Shown here piece after piece: positions 56,847-64,000 of a stretch of DNA of 64,000 nt. The translations under genes were made by a program, and so were the position numbers. The stretch's first letter is position 1. Each line of letters begins with the position of its first letter. Under the pieces are notes generated by a model. That model ran no database searches and had not been told where the DNA came from. It was given only the letters and a program-made list of their open reading frames with translations. Origin of the DNA: Nitrosomonas sp. (GTDB lineage: Bacteria > Pseudomonadota > Gammaproteobacteria > Burkholderiales > Nitrosomonadaceae). Location: positions 48,547 through 112,546 of the forward strand of contig NZ_JAHBZY010000011.1 of NCBI RefSeq assembly GCF_019635155.1, written 5' to 3'.

Positions 56847-57851
56847 CTATTGACCGATCGCATCCACGAGGAACGTGTTTCCGCATTGCGATTTATCTTG
56901 CGCCGGCGCATTCGTTAGCAATTTCTCCAGATCGATACCGGGCGCCAGATCGATACTAAGACTGATCTGAACTTCTACCAACATATTTTTATCGCAAATC
57001 AGCTTAATGCGATCTTTGGCAGCCGGCCCCAGTACCGCCGTGGCGCGGTTGATAAAGTCTTCGGTGCGGACCTGCTGGCCGATTCTGCGGTTCATGAAAT
57101 ACGCCATGCCGGCATCGTTAAACTGTCGCGCCAAATCGGCGGACAAATCAAAGAATTCTTCCATCGGCCATTTTGTCTGACACGTGCCATGTTTATGCCA
57201 TTCGTGCCGCTCCAGACAAGAGCCGGCGGTTACGCTCGGCATCACTTCCGCTAATGAAATACGGGAATCGTCATCCAACTGAACAGCCGGGTAATCGCAG
57301 AATTCAGGTTTCTGGCTTTTAATGTCGCCGCAAAATCCATAATTCTTCTGACAGCCATCCTTGTTAGGCCACAAGCCGTGCAACGTGAAATGTCTGGCCT
57401 GATAAACTTTGGGGTCGGTAATTTTACATTCTTTCTTATCCGGTTTGGTTTCACAGAAGGCCGGTTGCCATGTCAACGCCAGCACATAACTATCGGCCTG
57501 ACCGGCGGTATTGCAACTGCCGCCACCACCGCCACCACCACCACCACCGCTAAGCTCCGCTTCCCCGCAGCTTGCGCTGACCCAGCGTTCTTGCGGATTG
57601 GCCGTAGGAACAACCACGCGATACCAACTGGGATTATTTGCCGTCAGGACTTCGGTAATCGCATATTTGTTTCCGGTCAGAATTTTTGCATTATCCGGGT
57701 TGGTCGATTTATTTTTTGATACGAAAGCCGGGCAGGCTTGCTGTGCGGTGAATTCACCGGATGCTTTTTCCGCCCATGCAGGTTGAAAGAAGCTGAACGT
57801 TACAATGATCAATAAAACTTGAAAAACCGTGTTTTTTCTGAGAACTGTCAT
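56847..57851 (-). CDS. Secreted RNase T2 with N-terminal SH3-like part and poly-Gly linker
   Basis: 334 residues. The start at 57851 follows GGAG and gives a signal peptide (ends PAWA/EK). An N-terminal SH3-like region covers about 30-120. A run of ten glycines follows, then an RNase T2 domain with both active-site blocks: FTLHGLWPN (CAS I) and RHEWHKHGTC (CAS II). Many cysteines suggest disulfides in the periplasm. It degrades RNA, giving 3'-phosphates via cyclic intermediates, perhaps for phosphate scavenging. The glycine run is coded by a (GGN) tract near 57519-57548 that could slip. Confidence 0.93.
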   Translation of the reverse strand: MTVLRKNTVFQVLLIIVTFSFFQPAWAEKASGEFTAQQACPAFVSKNKSTNPDNAKILTGNKYAITEVLTANNPSWYRVVVPTANPQERWVSASCGEAELSGGGGGGGGGGSCNTAGQADSYVLALTWQPAFCETKPDKKECKITDPKVYQARHFTLHGLWPNKDGCQKNYGFCGDIKSQKPEFCDYPAVQLDDDSRISLAEVMPSVTAGSCLERHEWHKHGTCQTKWPMEEFFDLSADLARQFNDAGMAYFMNRRIGQQVRTEDFINRATAVLGPAAKDRIKLICDKNMLVEVQISLSIDLAPGIDLEKLLTNAPAQDKSQCGNTFLVDAIGQ

Positions 57852-58037
57852 GATTTTCTCCTTTATTGCCAAGGATGGATTGAACGGCTGGAACAATGCC
57901 GGGTTATTATGCGGCATGCGCTACTTGCGGGCTATGGTTTTTATCACACGGTGGCAACGTCATGATATTGGATATCGTACGAATCGCATCGCGCCGACAC
58001 TAGCCAAAGAAACCGCTTGCCGCTACACTCGGTTTCC

Positions 58038-58829
58038 ATGACGACTCCGTCGAACTTTCCCCCCTCGAATCGCTCCTTGCTTAAGCAAGAATGGCGCAGC
58101 TTGTTGCTTGCCATCGGTTTTTTTACACGTATTCCGGTACCCGCGCTTCCTGATTTTCAGGAACAGGAGCTGAATTTGGCCGCCAAGTATTTTCCTTTGG
58201 TGGGCATTATTGTAGGCGCTTTTGCAGCCATTGTTTACATGCTTGCCGGCAAAGTGTTACCGCAAGATATTGCGGTATTGCTCAGCATGGTCGCTACTTT
58301 ATGGCTCACCGGTGCTTTTCACGAAGATGGACTGACGGATGCGATCGATGGTCTTGGAGGCGGCTGGGAAAAGGAACACGTATTGCAAATCATGCAAGAT
58401 TCCCGGATTGGCAGCTATGGCGCGGTGAGCATTGTTATGGCATTGTTGTTGAAATTTACCGCATTGACCCATTTCACGCCTGCGCTGATACCGGTCTTGT
58501 TGATCGCGGGCCATAGTTTGAGCCGTTTTTGTGCGGTGATGGTCATGGCAACGCAATGCTATGTGAAATATTCCGGAAAATCCAAACCTATTGCGACCCG
58601 CATATCGCCGGTTCATCTCGGTGTTGCCGCTTTATTCGGTTTATTGCCGCTGCTTTGGCTGCCGTCTTCCTGGTATTGGGGCATGGTGCCGGTGATGATT
58701 GTCTGGGTGTGGTTCAGCCTGATTCTGAATAAGCGCATCGGCGGCTACACTGGCGATTGTTTAGGCGCCATGCAACAGTTGACCGAAATTGCTTTCTATC
58801 TGGGTGTGTTGGCTTGCTTTGCGATTTAA
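58038..58829 (+). CDS. cobS: Adenosylcobinamide-GDP ribazoletransferase (cobalamin synthase)
   Basis: 263 residues; the ATG at 58038 fits the family better than the upstream TTG at 58017. Multi-helix membrane enzyme joining adenosylcobinamide-GDP with alpha-ribazole in the last steps of B12 synthesis. Hallmarks are LLLAIGFFTRIPVP, LTGAFHEDGLTDAIDGLGGGW and DSRIGSYGAVSIV, the metal-binding E/D-rich loop being intact. No other cob genes and no cobalamin riboswitch are in view. Confidence 0.95.
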   Translation: MTTPSNFPPSNRSLLKQEWRSLLLAIGFFTRIPVPALPDFQEQELNLAAKYFPLVGIIVGAFAAIVYMLAGKVLPQDIAVLLSMVATLWLTGAFHEDGLTDAIDGLGGGWEKEHVLQIMQDSRIGSYGAVSIVMALLLKFTALTHFTPALIPVLLIAGHSLSRFCAVMVMATQCYVKYSGKSKPIATRISPVHLGVAALFGLLPLLWLPSSWYWGMVPVMIVWVWFSLILNKRIGGYTGDCLGAMQQLTEIAFYLGVLACFAI

Positions 58830-58859
58830 TAAAGTCTCTACAGATAGGGCAAATCTTAC

Positions 58860-60065
58860 TCAAGCCCCCGTAGTTTTGCCGTGACCTCTGGTGAGATAAG
58901 CTTCCGATTGCATTTCCGTCAAGCGTGAAACAGTGCGTTCAAATTCAAAACCGATGTCGCCGCCGGCGTACAGTTCCGGCAATGGTACGGCAGCGGAGCA
59001 AAGGAATTTGACGCCGTGTTCATACAATGCATCGATCAGATGGATAAAACGCCGGGCTTCGTCGTTGTTATTTTCAGTGAACTGCGGAATTGCAACCATG
59101 ATCACGGTGTGATAAGTGCGGGCGATAGCCAAATAATCGGCGGTGCCGAGCGGGTTGGCGCAGAGCCGTTTAAACGAGAAAACCGCGACGCCGCGCGCCG
59201 CCTTGGGTACGAATAATGACCGTCCCTGCACATTGAGTGTTTCACTCGGCACCTTATCGCGATCTTTAATTTGGCGGTCGGTTAAACGAAAGAAAATCGC
59301 CGATAATTGCGAACTGGTTTCTTCGTTGATCGGGAAATAATAGGTTTGCGCCCCCTGCAGACGATCGTAGCGATAATCGGTTGGGCCTTGCAGCGGAATG
59401 ATTTCCAGCTTTTCCTTTACTTGCTCGATAAATGGCAGGAACCGCTGGCGGTTCAGGCCGTTTTTATAGAGCTCATCCGGTGGCCGGTTTGATGTCGCGA
59501 CCACGATCACACCTTGTGTAAACAACTCTTTGAACAACCGCGTGAGCACCATGGCATCGGCGATGTCGGTTACCTGGAGTTCGTCGAAACAGAGCAATCG
59601 CGCTTCCTGGATGATTTTTCGGGCGATGAACGGCATCGGATCGTCATCATTGGCGCGCCCGCCTTGCTGTACTTTTTCGCGTGCGGAAAGCTCGTGCCAA
59701 GTTTTGAGCCGGTTGTGAACATCGAGCATGAATTCGTGAAAATGCACGCGCCGTTTGGATGCGATCGGCGCTGTGGCATAAAACAAATCCATCAGCATCG
59801 ATTTGCCGCGCCCGACACCGCCGTAGAGATAAATGCCCTTCGGAACCGGTTTGTCGTGGTTCAGCCAGCCAAACAAAACGGTGGACCAGTTTGATTTGGA
59901 GCGTTCGCCGCGCGGGCTGTCAAGCGGTAAATCAAATAGTTCCAGGTGTAAGCGCTCAAGTGCATCGACCGCATTGGCTTGATCGGCGTCGGGTTTCAGC
60001 TCGGCGTTTTGTATCAACGCCTGGTATTCAATTTTTGGACTGGTTGTATGAGGAACATGAGACAT
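58860..60065 (-). CDS. zapE: AFG1-like ATPase ZapE
   Basis: 401 residues. Cell-division-linked ATPase of the AFG1/ZapE family, with Walker A (LYGGVGRGKSMLMD), Walker B (RLLCFDELQVTDIADAM) and a sensor segment (VVATSNRPPDELYKNGLNR). It is associated with FtsZ dynamics under stress in E. coli. It starts 12 bp after ampG on the same strand, last gene of an xth-ampG-zapE set. Confidence 0.94.
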   Translation of the reverse strand: MSHVPHTTSPKIEYQALIQNAELKPDADQANAVDALERLHLELFDLPLDSPRGERSKSNWSTVLFGWLNHDKPVPKGIYLYGGVGRGKSMLMDLFYATAPIASKRRVHFHEFMLDVHNRLKTWHELSAREKVQQGGRANDDDPMPFIARKIIQEARLLCFDELQVTDIADAMVLTRLFKELFTQGVIVVATSNRPPDELYKNGLNRQRFLPFIEQVKEKLEIIPLQGPTDYRYDRLQGAQTYYFPINEETSSQLSAIFFRLTDRQIKDRDKVPSETLNVQGRSLFVPKAARGVAVFSFKRLCANPLGTADYLAIARTYHTVIMVAIPQFTENNNDEARRFIHLIDALYEHGVKFLCSAAVPLPELYAGGDIGFEFERTVSRLTEMQSEAYLTRGHGKTTGA

Positions 60066-60077
60066 GATGAGTTGCTG

Positions 60078-61454
60078 CTATGAATCAGTAGTGGAGAATT
60101 TCGCTTGCCCGGCGAGCCAGACCAGAATCAACACCGGCAAACCCAAAATGGCCGTGGCTATGAAAAAGTTTTCGTAACCGTAAGCATCGACAAATTGCCC
60201 GCTGAAACCCGCGATAAACTTAGGCAGCAGCAACATGACCGAACTGAATAACGCGTATTGGGTCGCCGAGTAGGCTGAGTTGGTCAAGCCCGACAGATAG
60301 GCAATGAATGCGCAGGATGCAATGCCGGCGGAAAGATTATCGGCGGAGATGGTGAAAATCAATCCGCTGACATCGTGGCCACGTCCTGCAAGCCAGACAA
60401 ATAACAAATTGGTTGCGGCGGATAATACCGCACCGAGAAACAAGGTGCGCATGATGCCGATTTTTGCGGTGAGCACGCCGCCGATAGCGGCGCCGACGAT
60501 GGTCATGATGACGCCGTAAACTTTGGAAATCGTGGCGACTTCGTCTTTGCTGTAGCCCATATCGACGTAAAACGGGTTACTCATGACGCCCATGACGACA
60601 TCGGAAATACGGTAAATCGCGATCAAACCGAGGATCAGCAATGCTTTCCGGCCATGCCGTGTTAGAAAATCGCGGAACGGCGCGATCAGTGCGCCGTATA
60701 ACCAAACCAGCAATGCTTTAACGCGAACGGGCATGACCCAATGTGCCAAGGCGCGTTGCGCGATTTGTTCATTTTCGGAAACAGTACGGCTGTAAGGCAC
60801 ATCCGGTTCGCGGATGATGAGTGTAGTCACAATACCGACCGCCATGCTCGCCGCCATGATTAGATAAGCGAAGCGCCACGGCGCATGATCGTACACATCG
60901 GCGCTGACATCGACCGCCGCCGCAATCCACAATACTCCGGCGGAAGCCAGAATCATCGCGACGCGATAACCGGCTTGATAAGTGGCCGCCATCGCGCCTT
61001 GCAGTTCCAATGCGACCGCTTCGATGCGATAGGCATCCAGCGCGATATCCTGCGTGGCTGATGCAAACGCTACGGCCAATGCGAAAAACACCAAATGCTG
61101 AAGATTCATAACCGGGTCGGTCATGGCCATCCCCACCAAGGCGCTAGCGATAACGATTTGCGATAGCAGCAGCCATGCTCGCCGCCGTCCCAAAAGACCA
61201 GTCAATAACGGTAGCGATAGCCGGTCGACCAATGGCGACCATAGCCATTTGACGCTGTACGCCAAACCGATCCAACTCAAATGACCGATGGTGGTGCGAT
61301 CGATACCCGCTTCGCGCAGCCAGAACGACAACGTACCCATGATCAGCAGCAGCGGTAATCCGGCGGAAAAACCCAGCGATAGCATGCCAAGCACGCGCGG
61401 ATGGGTATAAACCCGCAACGCCTGCAACCAACCGGAGGATGTCGAAGCGGTCAT
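60078..61454 (-). CDS. ampG: AmpG-like muropeptide permease (MFS)
   Basis: 458 residues, about 12 to 14 membrane helices. Typical AmpG wording: GFSAGLPLLLIMGTLSFWLR, HLSWIGLAYSVKWLWSPLVD and FASATQDIALDAYRIE. It imports anhydromuropeptides from the periplasm for cell-wall recycling. Its start overlaps the xth stop by four bases (ATGA). Confidence 0.93.
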   Translation of the reverse strand: MTASTSSGWLQALRVYTHPRVLGMLSLGFSAGLPLLLIMGTLSFWLREAGIDRTTIGHLSWIGLAYSVKWLWSPLVDRLSLPLLTGLLGRRRAWLLLSQIVIASALVGMAMTDPVMNLQHLVFFALAVAFASATQDIALDAYRIEAVALELQGAMAATYQAGYRVAMILASAGVLWIAAAVDVSADVYDHAPWRFAYLIMAASMAVGIVTTLIIREPDVPYSRTVSENEQIAQRALAHWVMPVRVKALLVWLYGALIAPFRDFLTRHGRKALLILGLIAIYRISDVVMGVMSNPFYVDMGYSKDEVATISKVYGVIMTIVGAAIGGVLTAKIGIMRTLFLGAVLSAATNLLFVWLAGRGHDVSGLIFTISADNLSAGIASCAFIAYLSGLTNSAYSATQYALFSSVMLLLPKFIAGFSGQFVDAYGYENFFIATAILGLPVLILVWLAGQAKFSTTDS

Positions 61455-62224
61455 AGCGTATGGTCGTAATCAACAATCAGCGGCGCATGATCGGAGAAGC
61501 GCTCGTCTTTGAAGATCGAAACGCTCCGTGCGGTTTGTGCAATCGCCGGTGTGGCGATTTGGTAATCGATGCGCCACCCGACATTTTTCGCCCAAGCCTG
61601 TCCGCGATTCGACCACCAAGTGTATTGCTCGGGATCGCTGTTCAGGCGGCGGAACACATCGACAAAACCGATTTGATCGAACACATGCGTCAGCCAGGCG
61701 CGCTCTTCCGGCAGGAATCCCGAGTTTTTCTGATTCGAGCGCCAGTTTTTCAAGTCGATTTGCTGGTGCGCGATATTCCAGTCACCGCATAAAATAATTT
61801 GGCGTCCGCTGGCCATCAGGGTTTGCAACACCGGGAGGAAATGTTCCATGAAATAGAATTTTGCTGCTTGCCGGTGTTCGCCGCTCGAACCGGACGGCAG
61901 ATAAATCGATACGATGCTCAAATCGCCGAAATCCGCTTGCAGAAATCGTCCTTCGGCATCGATGTCGGTGATGCCGATGCCTTCGACGACACGATCCGGT
62001 TGCTTGCGCGTATAAATACCGACACCGCTGTAGCCTTTCTGCCCGGCACAGTGGAAATAGCCGTGATAATCATCCGGCGCTTGCATCTCGGCGGAAAGAT
62101 CGAGCAACTGCGCTTTCAATTCCTGCACGCATACGACATCCGCGGTTTGCTTGGCCAGCCAAGGGAGAAAACCTTTTTTCGCGGCGGCGCGAATGCCGTT
62201 TAAGTTCAGCGTTATAATTTGCAT
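61451..62224 (-). CDS. xth: Exodeoxyribonuclease III
   Basis: 257 residues of the AP-endonuclease/exonuclease III family. Active-site segments MQIITLNLNGIRAAAKKGF, VVCVQELKAQ, LCGDWNIAHQQIDLKN and SDHAPLIVDY are all present. Acts in base-excision repair at abasic sites. First gene of the xth-ampG-zapE operon, with only 31 bp to the divergent pyrE start, so promoters overlap. Confidence 0.96.
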   Translation of the reverse strand: MQIITLNLNGIRAAAKKGFLPWLAKQTADVVCVQELKAQLLDLSAEMQAPDDYHGYFHCAGQKGYSGVGIYTRKQPDRVVEGIGITDIDAEGRFLQADFGDLSIVSIYLPSGSSGEHRQAAKFYFMEHFLPVLQTLMASGRQIILCGDWNIAHQQIDLKNWRSNQKNSGFLPEERAWLTHVFDQIGFVDVFRRLNSDPEQYTWWSNRGQAWAKNVGWRIDYQIATPAIAQTARSVSIFKDERFSDHAPLIVDYDHTL

Positions 62225-62255
62225 CTTCTTTTTATTATTGAGAGTGATCCTGGTT

Positions 62256-62900
62256 ATGTCCGATTTCCGGCAAGCGTTTATTCAATTCGCCATCGAACGC
62301 AACGTGCTGTGCTTCGGTGAATTCAAAACCAAAGCAGGGCGCTTGTCGCCGTATTTTTTCAACGCCGGGTTATTCAATGATGGCGAATCCTTACACAAAC
62401 TCGGGCAATTTTACGCCAAAGCGATCATGGATGCCGAGCTTCCGTTCGATACTTTGTTCGGTCCGGCTTACAAAGGCATCCCGCTGGTCAGCACCATTGC
62501 GATTGCGCTGGCCGAAATGGACAAAAACTATCCGTTTTGTTTCAACCGCAAGGAAGCCAAAGACCACGGCGAAGGCGGCGTGTTGGTCGGCGCGCCGATG
62601 CGAGGTCGCGTGTTGATCGTCGACGACGTGATTTCCGCCGGCACCTCGGTGCGCGAATCGGTCGAATTGATCAAAGCCGCGGGTGCAATACCCGGCGGTG
62701 TCGTGATCGCGCTTGATCGCATGGAACGCGGCACCGGTGAGCGCTCGGCGGTGCAGGAAGTGCAACAGATGCACGGCTTGACGGTCACGCCGATCATCGA
62801 TCTGGATGATTTGGTCGCCTATTTGCACCATCACCCGGAACTGTCGCAACATTTGCATGCGGTGCAGCAGTATCGGGATCGGTATGGCGTGAATTATTAA
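62256..62900 (+). CDS. pyrE: Orotate phosphoribosyltransferase
   Basis: 214 residues from the ATG at 62256 (MSDFRQAFIQFAIERNVLCF); upstream in-frame codons would run into xth. It converts orotate and PRPP to OMP in pyrimidine synthesis. The PRPP loop VLIVDDVISAGTSVRES and the FGPAYKGIPLVSTIA segment are intact. Its 3' part (62770-62858) is duplicated at 63912-64000. This copy is complete. Confidence 0.97.
   Translation: MSDFRQAFIQFAIERNVLCFGEFKTKAGRLSPYFFNAGLFNDGESLHKLGQFYAKAIMDAELPFDTLFGPAYKGIPLVSTIAIALAEMDKNYPFCFNRKEAKDHGEGGVLVGAPMRGRVLIVDDVISAGTSVRESVELIKAAGAIPGGVVIALDRMERGTGERSAVQEVQQMHGLTVTPIIDLDDLVAYLHHHPELSQHLHAVQQYRDRYGVNY
62770..62858 (+). repeat. Direct repeat: pyrE 3' segment, original copy
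   Basis: 89 bases inside pyrE that match 63912-64000 at 88 of 89 positions, the single difference being T at 62778 versus C at 63920 (synonymous Leu). The match is cut off only by the window end, so the true repeat is at least this long. Confidence 0.95.
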
Positions 62901-63058
62901 CCTTTATTCAGCCCACCACGAAAAGACGATTCACGAAAATTTTATGTAACAGAATGATCGTCACATCCGGTAACCGTTCAGGATTACGGTAAGCGTGAGC
63001 AGTTTGGATGTTATCATTGCGTGAATTTATGTGACCGATTTGCAGAAAGGTAATAACA

Positions 63059-63286
63059 ATGAATTCAAAAAAAATGATCGAAGAAATTACTGCGCTTCCA
63101 GTAGAAGAGCGCGTGATGATCGTCGATTCTCTGCTTCGCAGTCTCAATCAACCTGAATCCGAAATTGATAAAAAATGGATAGCAACCGCTCGCCAGCGCT
63201 TGATGGAAATGCGTGCCGGATCTGTTGGTGCCGCGATACCGGGTAACGAAGTCTTTGATAGGATCTGGCAGCGTTTTCAAGAATAA
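63059..63286 (+). CDS. Addiction-module antitoxin (ParD/RelB-like, Unstab_antitox type)
   Basis: 75 residues matching the small 'addiction module component' antitoxins: KMIEEITALPVEERVMIVDSL and LRSLNQPESEIDKKWIATA, with a C-terminal RIWQRFQE. It neutralises the following toxin and would autoregulate. AAAGGT lies about 7 bases before the ATG. The stop TAA is directly followed by the toxin's ATG. Confidence 0.88.
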   Translation: MNSKKMIEEITALPVEERVMIVDSLLRSLNQPESEIDKKWIATARQRLMEMRAGSVGAAIPGNEVFDRIWQRFQE

Positions 63287-63573
63287 ATGACTGGTTTCAC
63301 TCTGATGCGGAAAGCGAATTTAACCAAGCGATCGACTATTACGAGGAGATTGAAACCGGACTTGGTTATGATTTTGCCATCGAAGTATATGCAACGATTC
63401 AACGCTCGCTTATTTATCCGAACGCATGGCCTGTTTTGGAAGGTGATATCCGGCGTTGCCTGGTCAGGCGCTTCCCGTACGGTGTTTTGTATTCGCTTGA
63501 ACCTAATGGATTGTTCATTCCGGCCATCATGAACTTGCATCGCGATCCGGATTATTGGAAGCATCGCAAATAA
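63287..63573 (+). pseudogene. ParE/RelE-type toxin, frameshifted just after the start
   Basis: A long ParE-like reading exists from the TGG at 63292: WFHSDAESEFNQAIDYYEE, then GDIRRCLVRRFPYGVLYS and LHRDPDYWKHRK, ending at 63573. The only ATG in the right place (63287) is in a different frame by one base (ATGAC-TGGTTT). Adding one base would give M-T-W-F-H, the usual start of these toxins. In the correct frame no ATG, GTG or TTG lies nearby (only ATA). This looks like a one-base deletion that disarms the toxin, or a sequencing error. Confidence 0.75.
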
Positions 63574-63664
63574 GTATCTGTTCAATCTTCCGTTCCGGTG
63601 CAGTGTCTCGCGGTTATCGCGCCTTACTTTTGCTGGGTCTTTGGCAGAGTGGATCAGTCAAGCT

Positions 63665-63911
63665 TCATCCATCATACAGCTTTATGCAGCGCCGCAAAGC
63701 GGTGTTCGATTTTTGTCGAAGATCGCCGGGTTTGATCCGAAATAACCGCAGAACATGCTGCCGCAGTCCCCACGAATCGGCAAAACGCACATGATTGATC
63801 CAGCCTTGCACGCTGGCGTCGAATTCCGCAAAAGATAGTTCATTGTCGCAGTAGGCTTGATAACGCTGCCGCAGACTGCGAGCCGCGTGCGTAACTTTGC
63901 GCGATTTCACT
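63665..63911 (-). pseudogene. C-terminal fragment of a reverse transcriptase
   Basis: The minus strand encodes RKVTHAARSLRQRYQAYC, ELSFAEFDASVQGWINHV and RFADSWGLRQHVLRLF. This is typical of the thumb/C-terminal region of bacterial retroelement RTs (retron/DGR/group II relatives; recollection). No catalytic YxDD part is present. The frame runs on only through antisense pyrE sequence beyond 63911, so the gene is truncated exactly where the pyrE repeat begins. Confidence 0.65.
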
Positions 63912-64000
63912 TGCACGGCCTGACGGTCACGCCGATCATCGATCTGGATGATTTGGTCGCCTATTTGCACCATCACCCGGAACTGTCGCAACATTTGCAT
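63912..64000 (+). repeat. Direct repeat: second copy of the pyrE 3' segment
   Basis: Starts with TGCACGGCCTGACGG and continues as pyrE codons (LTVTPIIDLDDLVAYLHHH) to the window edge in the same orientation as pyrE, 1142 bp downstream of the original. The left edge abuts the RT fragment. It may be an island attachment repeat or a simple duplication. Confidence 0.9.

Noticed and set aside
57378-57786. Plus-strand frames with a proline run
   Set aside because: Antisense shadow of the poly-Gly linker of RNase T2.
57852-58037. Cobalamin riboswitch before cobS
   Set aside because: No B12-box or the expected conserved core could be recognised in the short leader.
63287-63532. Open frame starting at the ATG directly after the antitoxin
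   Set aside because: Its translation resembles nothing, while the neighbouring frame from 63292 is a clear ParE-like toxin. The ATG-linked frame is an artefact of the frameshift.
62770-64000. Template/variable repeat pair of a diversity-generating retroelement, since a repeat lies next to an RT fragment
   Set aside because: Only one mismatch exists, and neither strand has an A in the RT-proximal copy. The RT lacks its catalytic part and pyrE is not a plausible target.

Overview
The window reads like a chromosome segment of a betaproteobacterium, most likely of the Nitrosomonas group. This is inferred from two PEP-CTERM proteins, an anchored two-domain multicopper oxidase with a cupredoxin partner, cytochrome c'-type and other CxxCH proteins, IS5-type transposase debris and a matching short TIR element. 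No rRNA, tRNA or CRISPR array was seen. Most genes are ordinary housekeeping or envelope genes; accessory material is concentrated at about 0.9-5 kb, 32.9-37.4 kb and 62.7-64 kb.

Layout. 1-588: 5' part of glyA (minus strand). 0.9-5 kb: a short TIR element, a PhoX-like PEP-CTERM protein, and an IS area with one intact transposase and two remnants. 5-15 kb: a signalling block with a secreted protein ending in a CxxCH motif, an unknown protein, a lipoprotein, a FecR-TPR-beta-barrel protein, a CRP-type regulator and a CHASE2 class III cyclase; CRP-like boxes precede the regulator and the CxxCH protein. 15-20 kb: cytochrome c'-like protein, CrcB with its DUF190 partner, and an arsenic set (frameshifted ACR3-type transporter, GDCCVxC protein, arsD-arsA). 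20-24 kb: cysB, sulfate-binding protein and a porin. 24-31 kb: TPR-GNAT protein and a giant protein with twelve Ig-like repeats. 31-33 kb: M14-type peptidase and an alpha/beta hydrolase. 33-37 kb: opgGH, which look enterobacterial. 37-49 kb: OlsF-like acyltransferase, REC-HDOD protein, Lon-like protease, CDF transporter, GGDEF-EAL protein with a GspG-like pseudopilin, and a lectin-like PEP-CTERM protein. 49-54 kb: copper pair, orphan membrane-fusion protein and a small lipoprotein. 54-63 kb: photolyase, epimerase, RNase T2, cobS, zapE-ampG-xth and pyrE. 63-64 kb: a toxin-antitoxin pair with a frameshifted toxin, a reverse-transcriptase tail, and a second copy of the pyrE 3' end that runs off the window.

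Best candidate for an undescribed system: the cAMP block at 5-15 kb. The regulator keeps the CRP residues for cAMP binding and for TGTGA recognition. A membrane CHASE2 cyclase lies convergent to it, and a FecR-TPR-barrel protein plus a lipoprotein are transcribed divergently from it. Tandem TGTGA boxes 22-23 bp apart lie upstream of the regulator and of the CxxCH protein. Other notable points are the transferred-looking opgGH, the type-C-like oxidase/cupredoxin pair, the two-copy TIR element sitting just upstream of genes, and the pyrE 3' duplication abutting the RT fragment.
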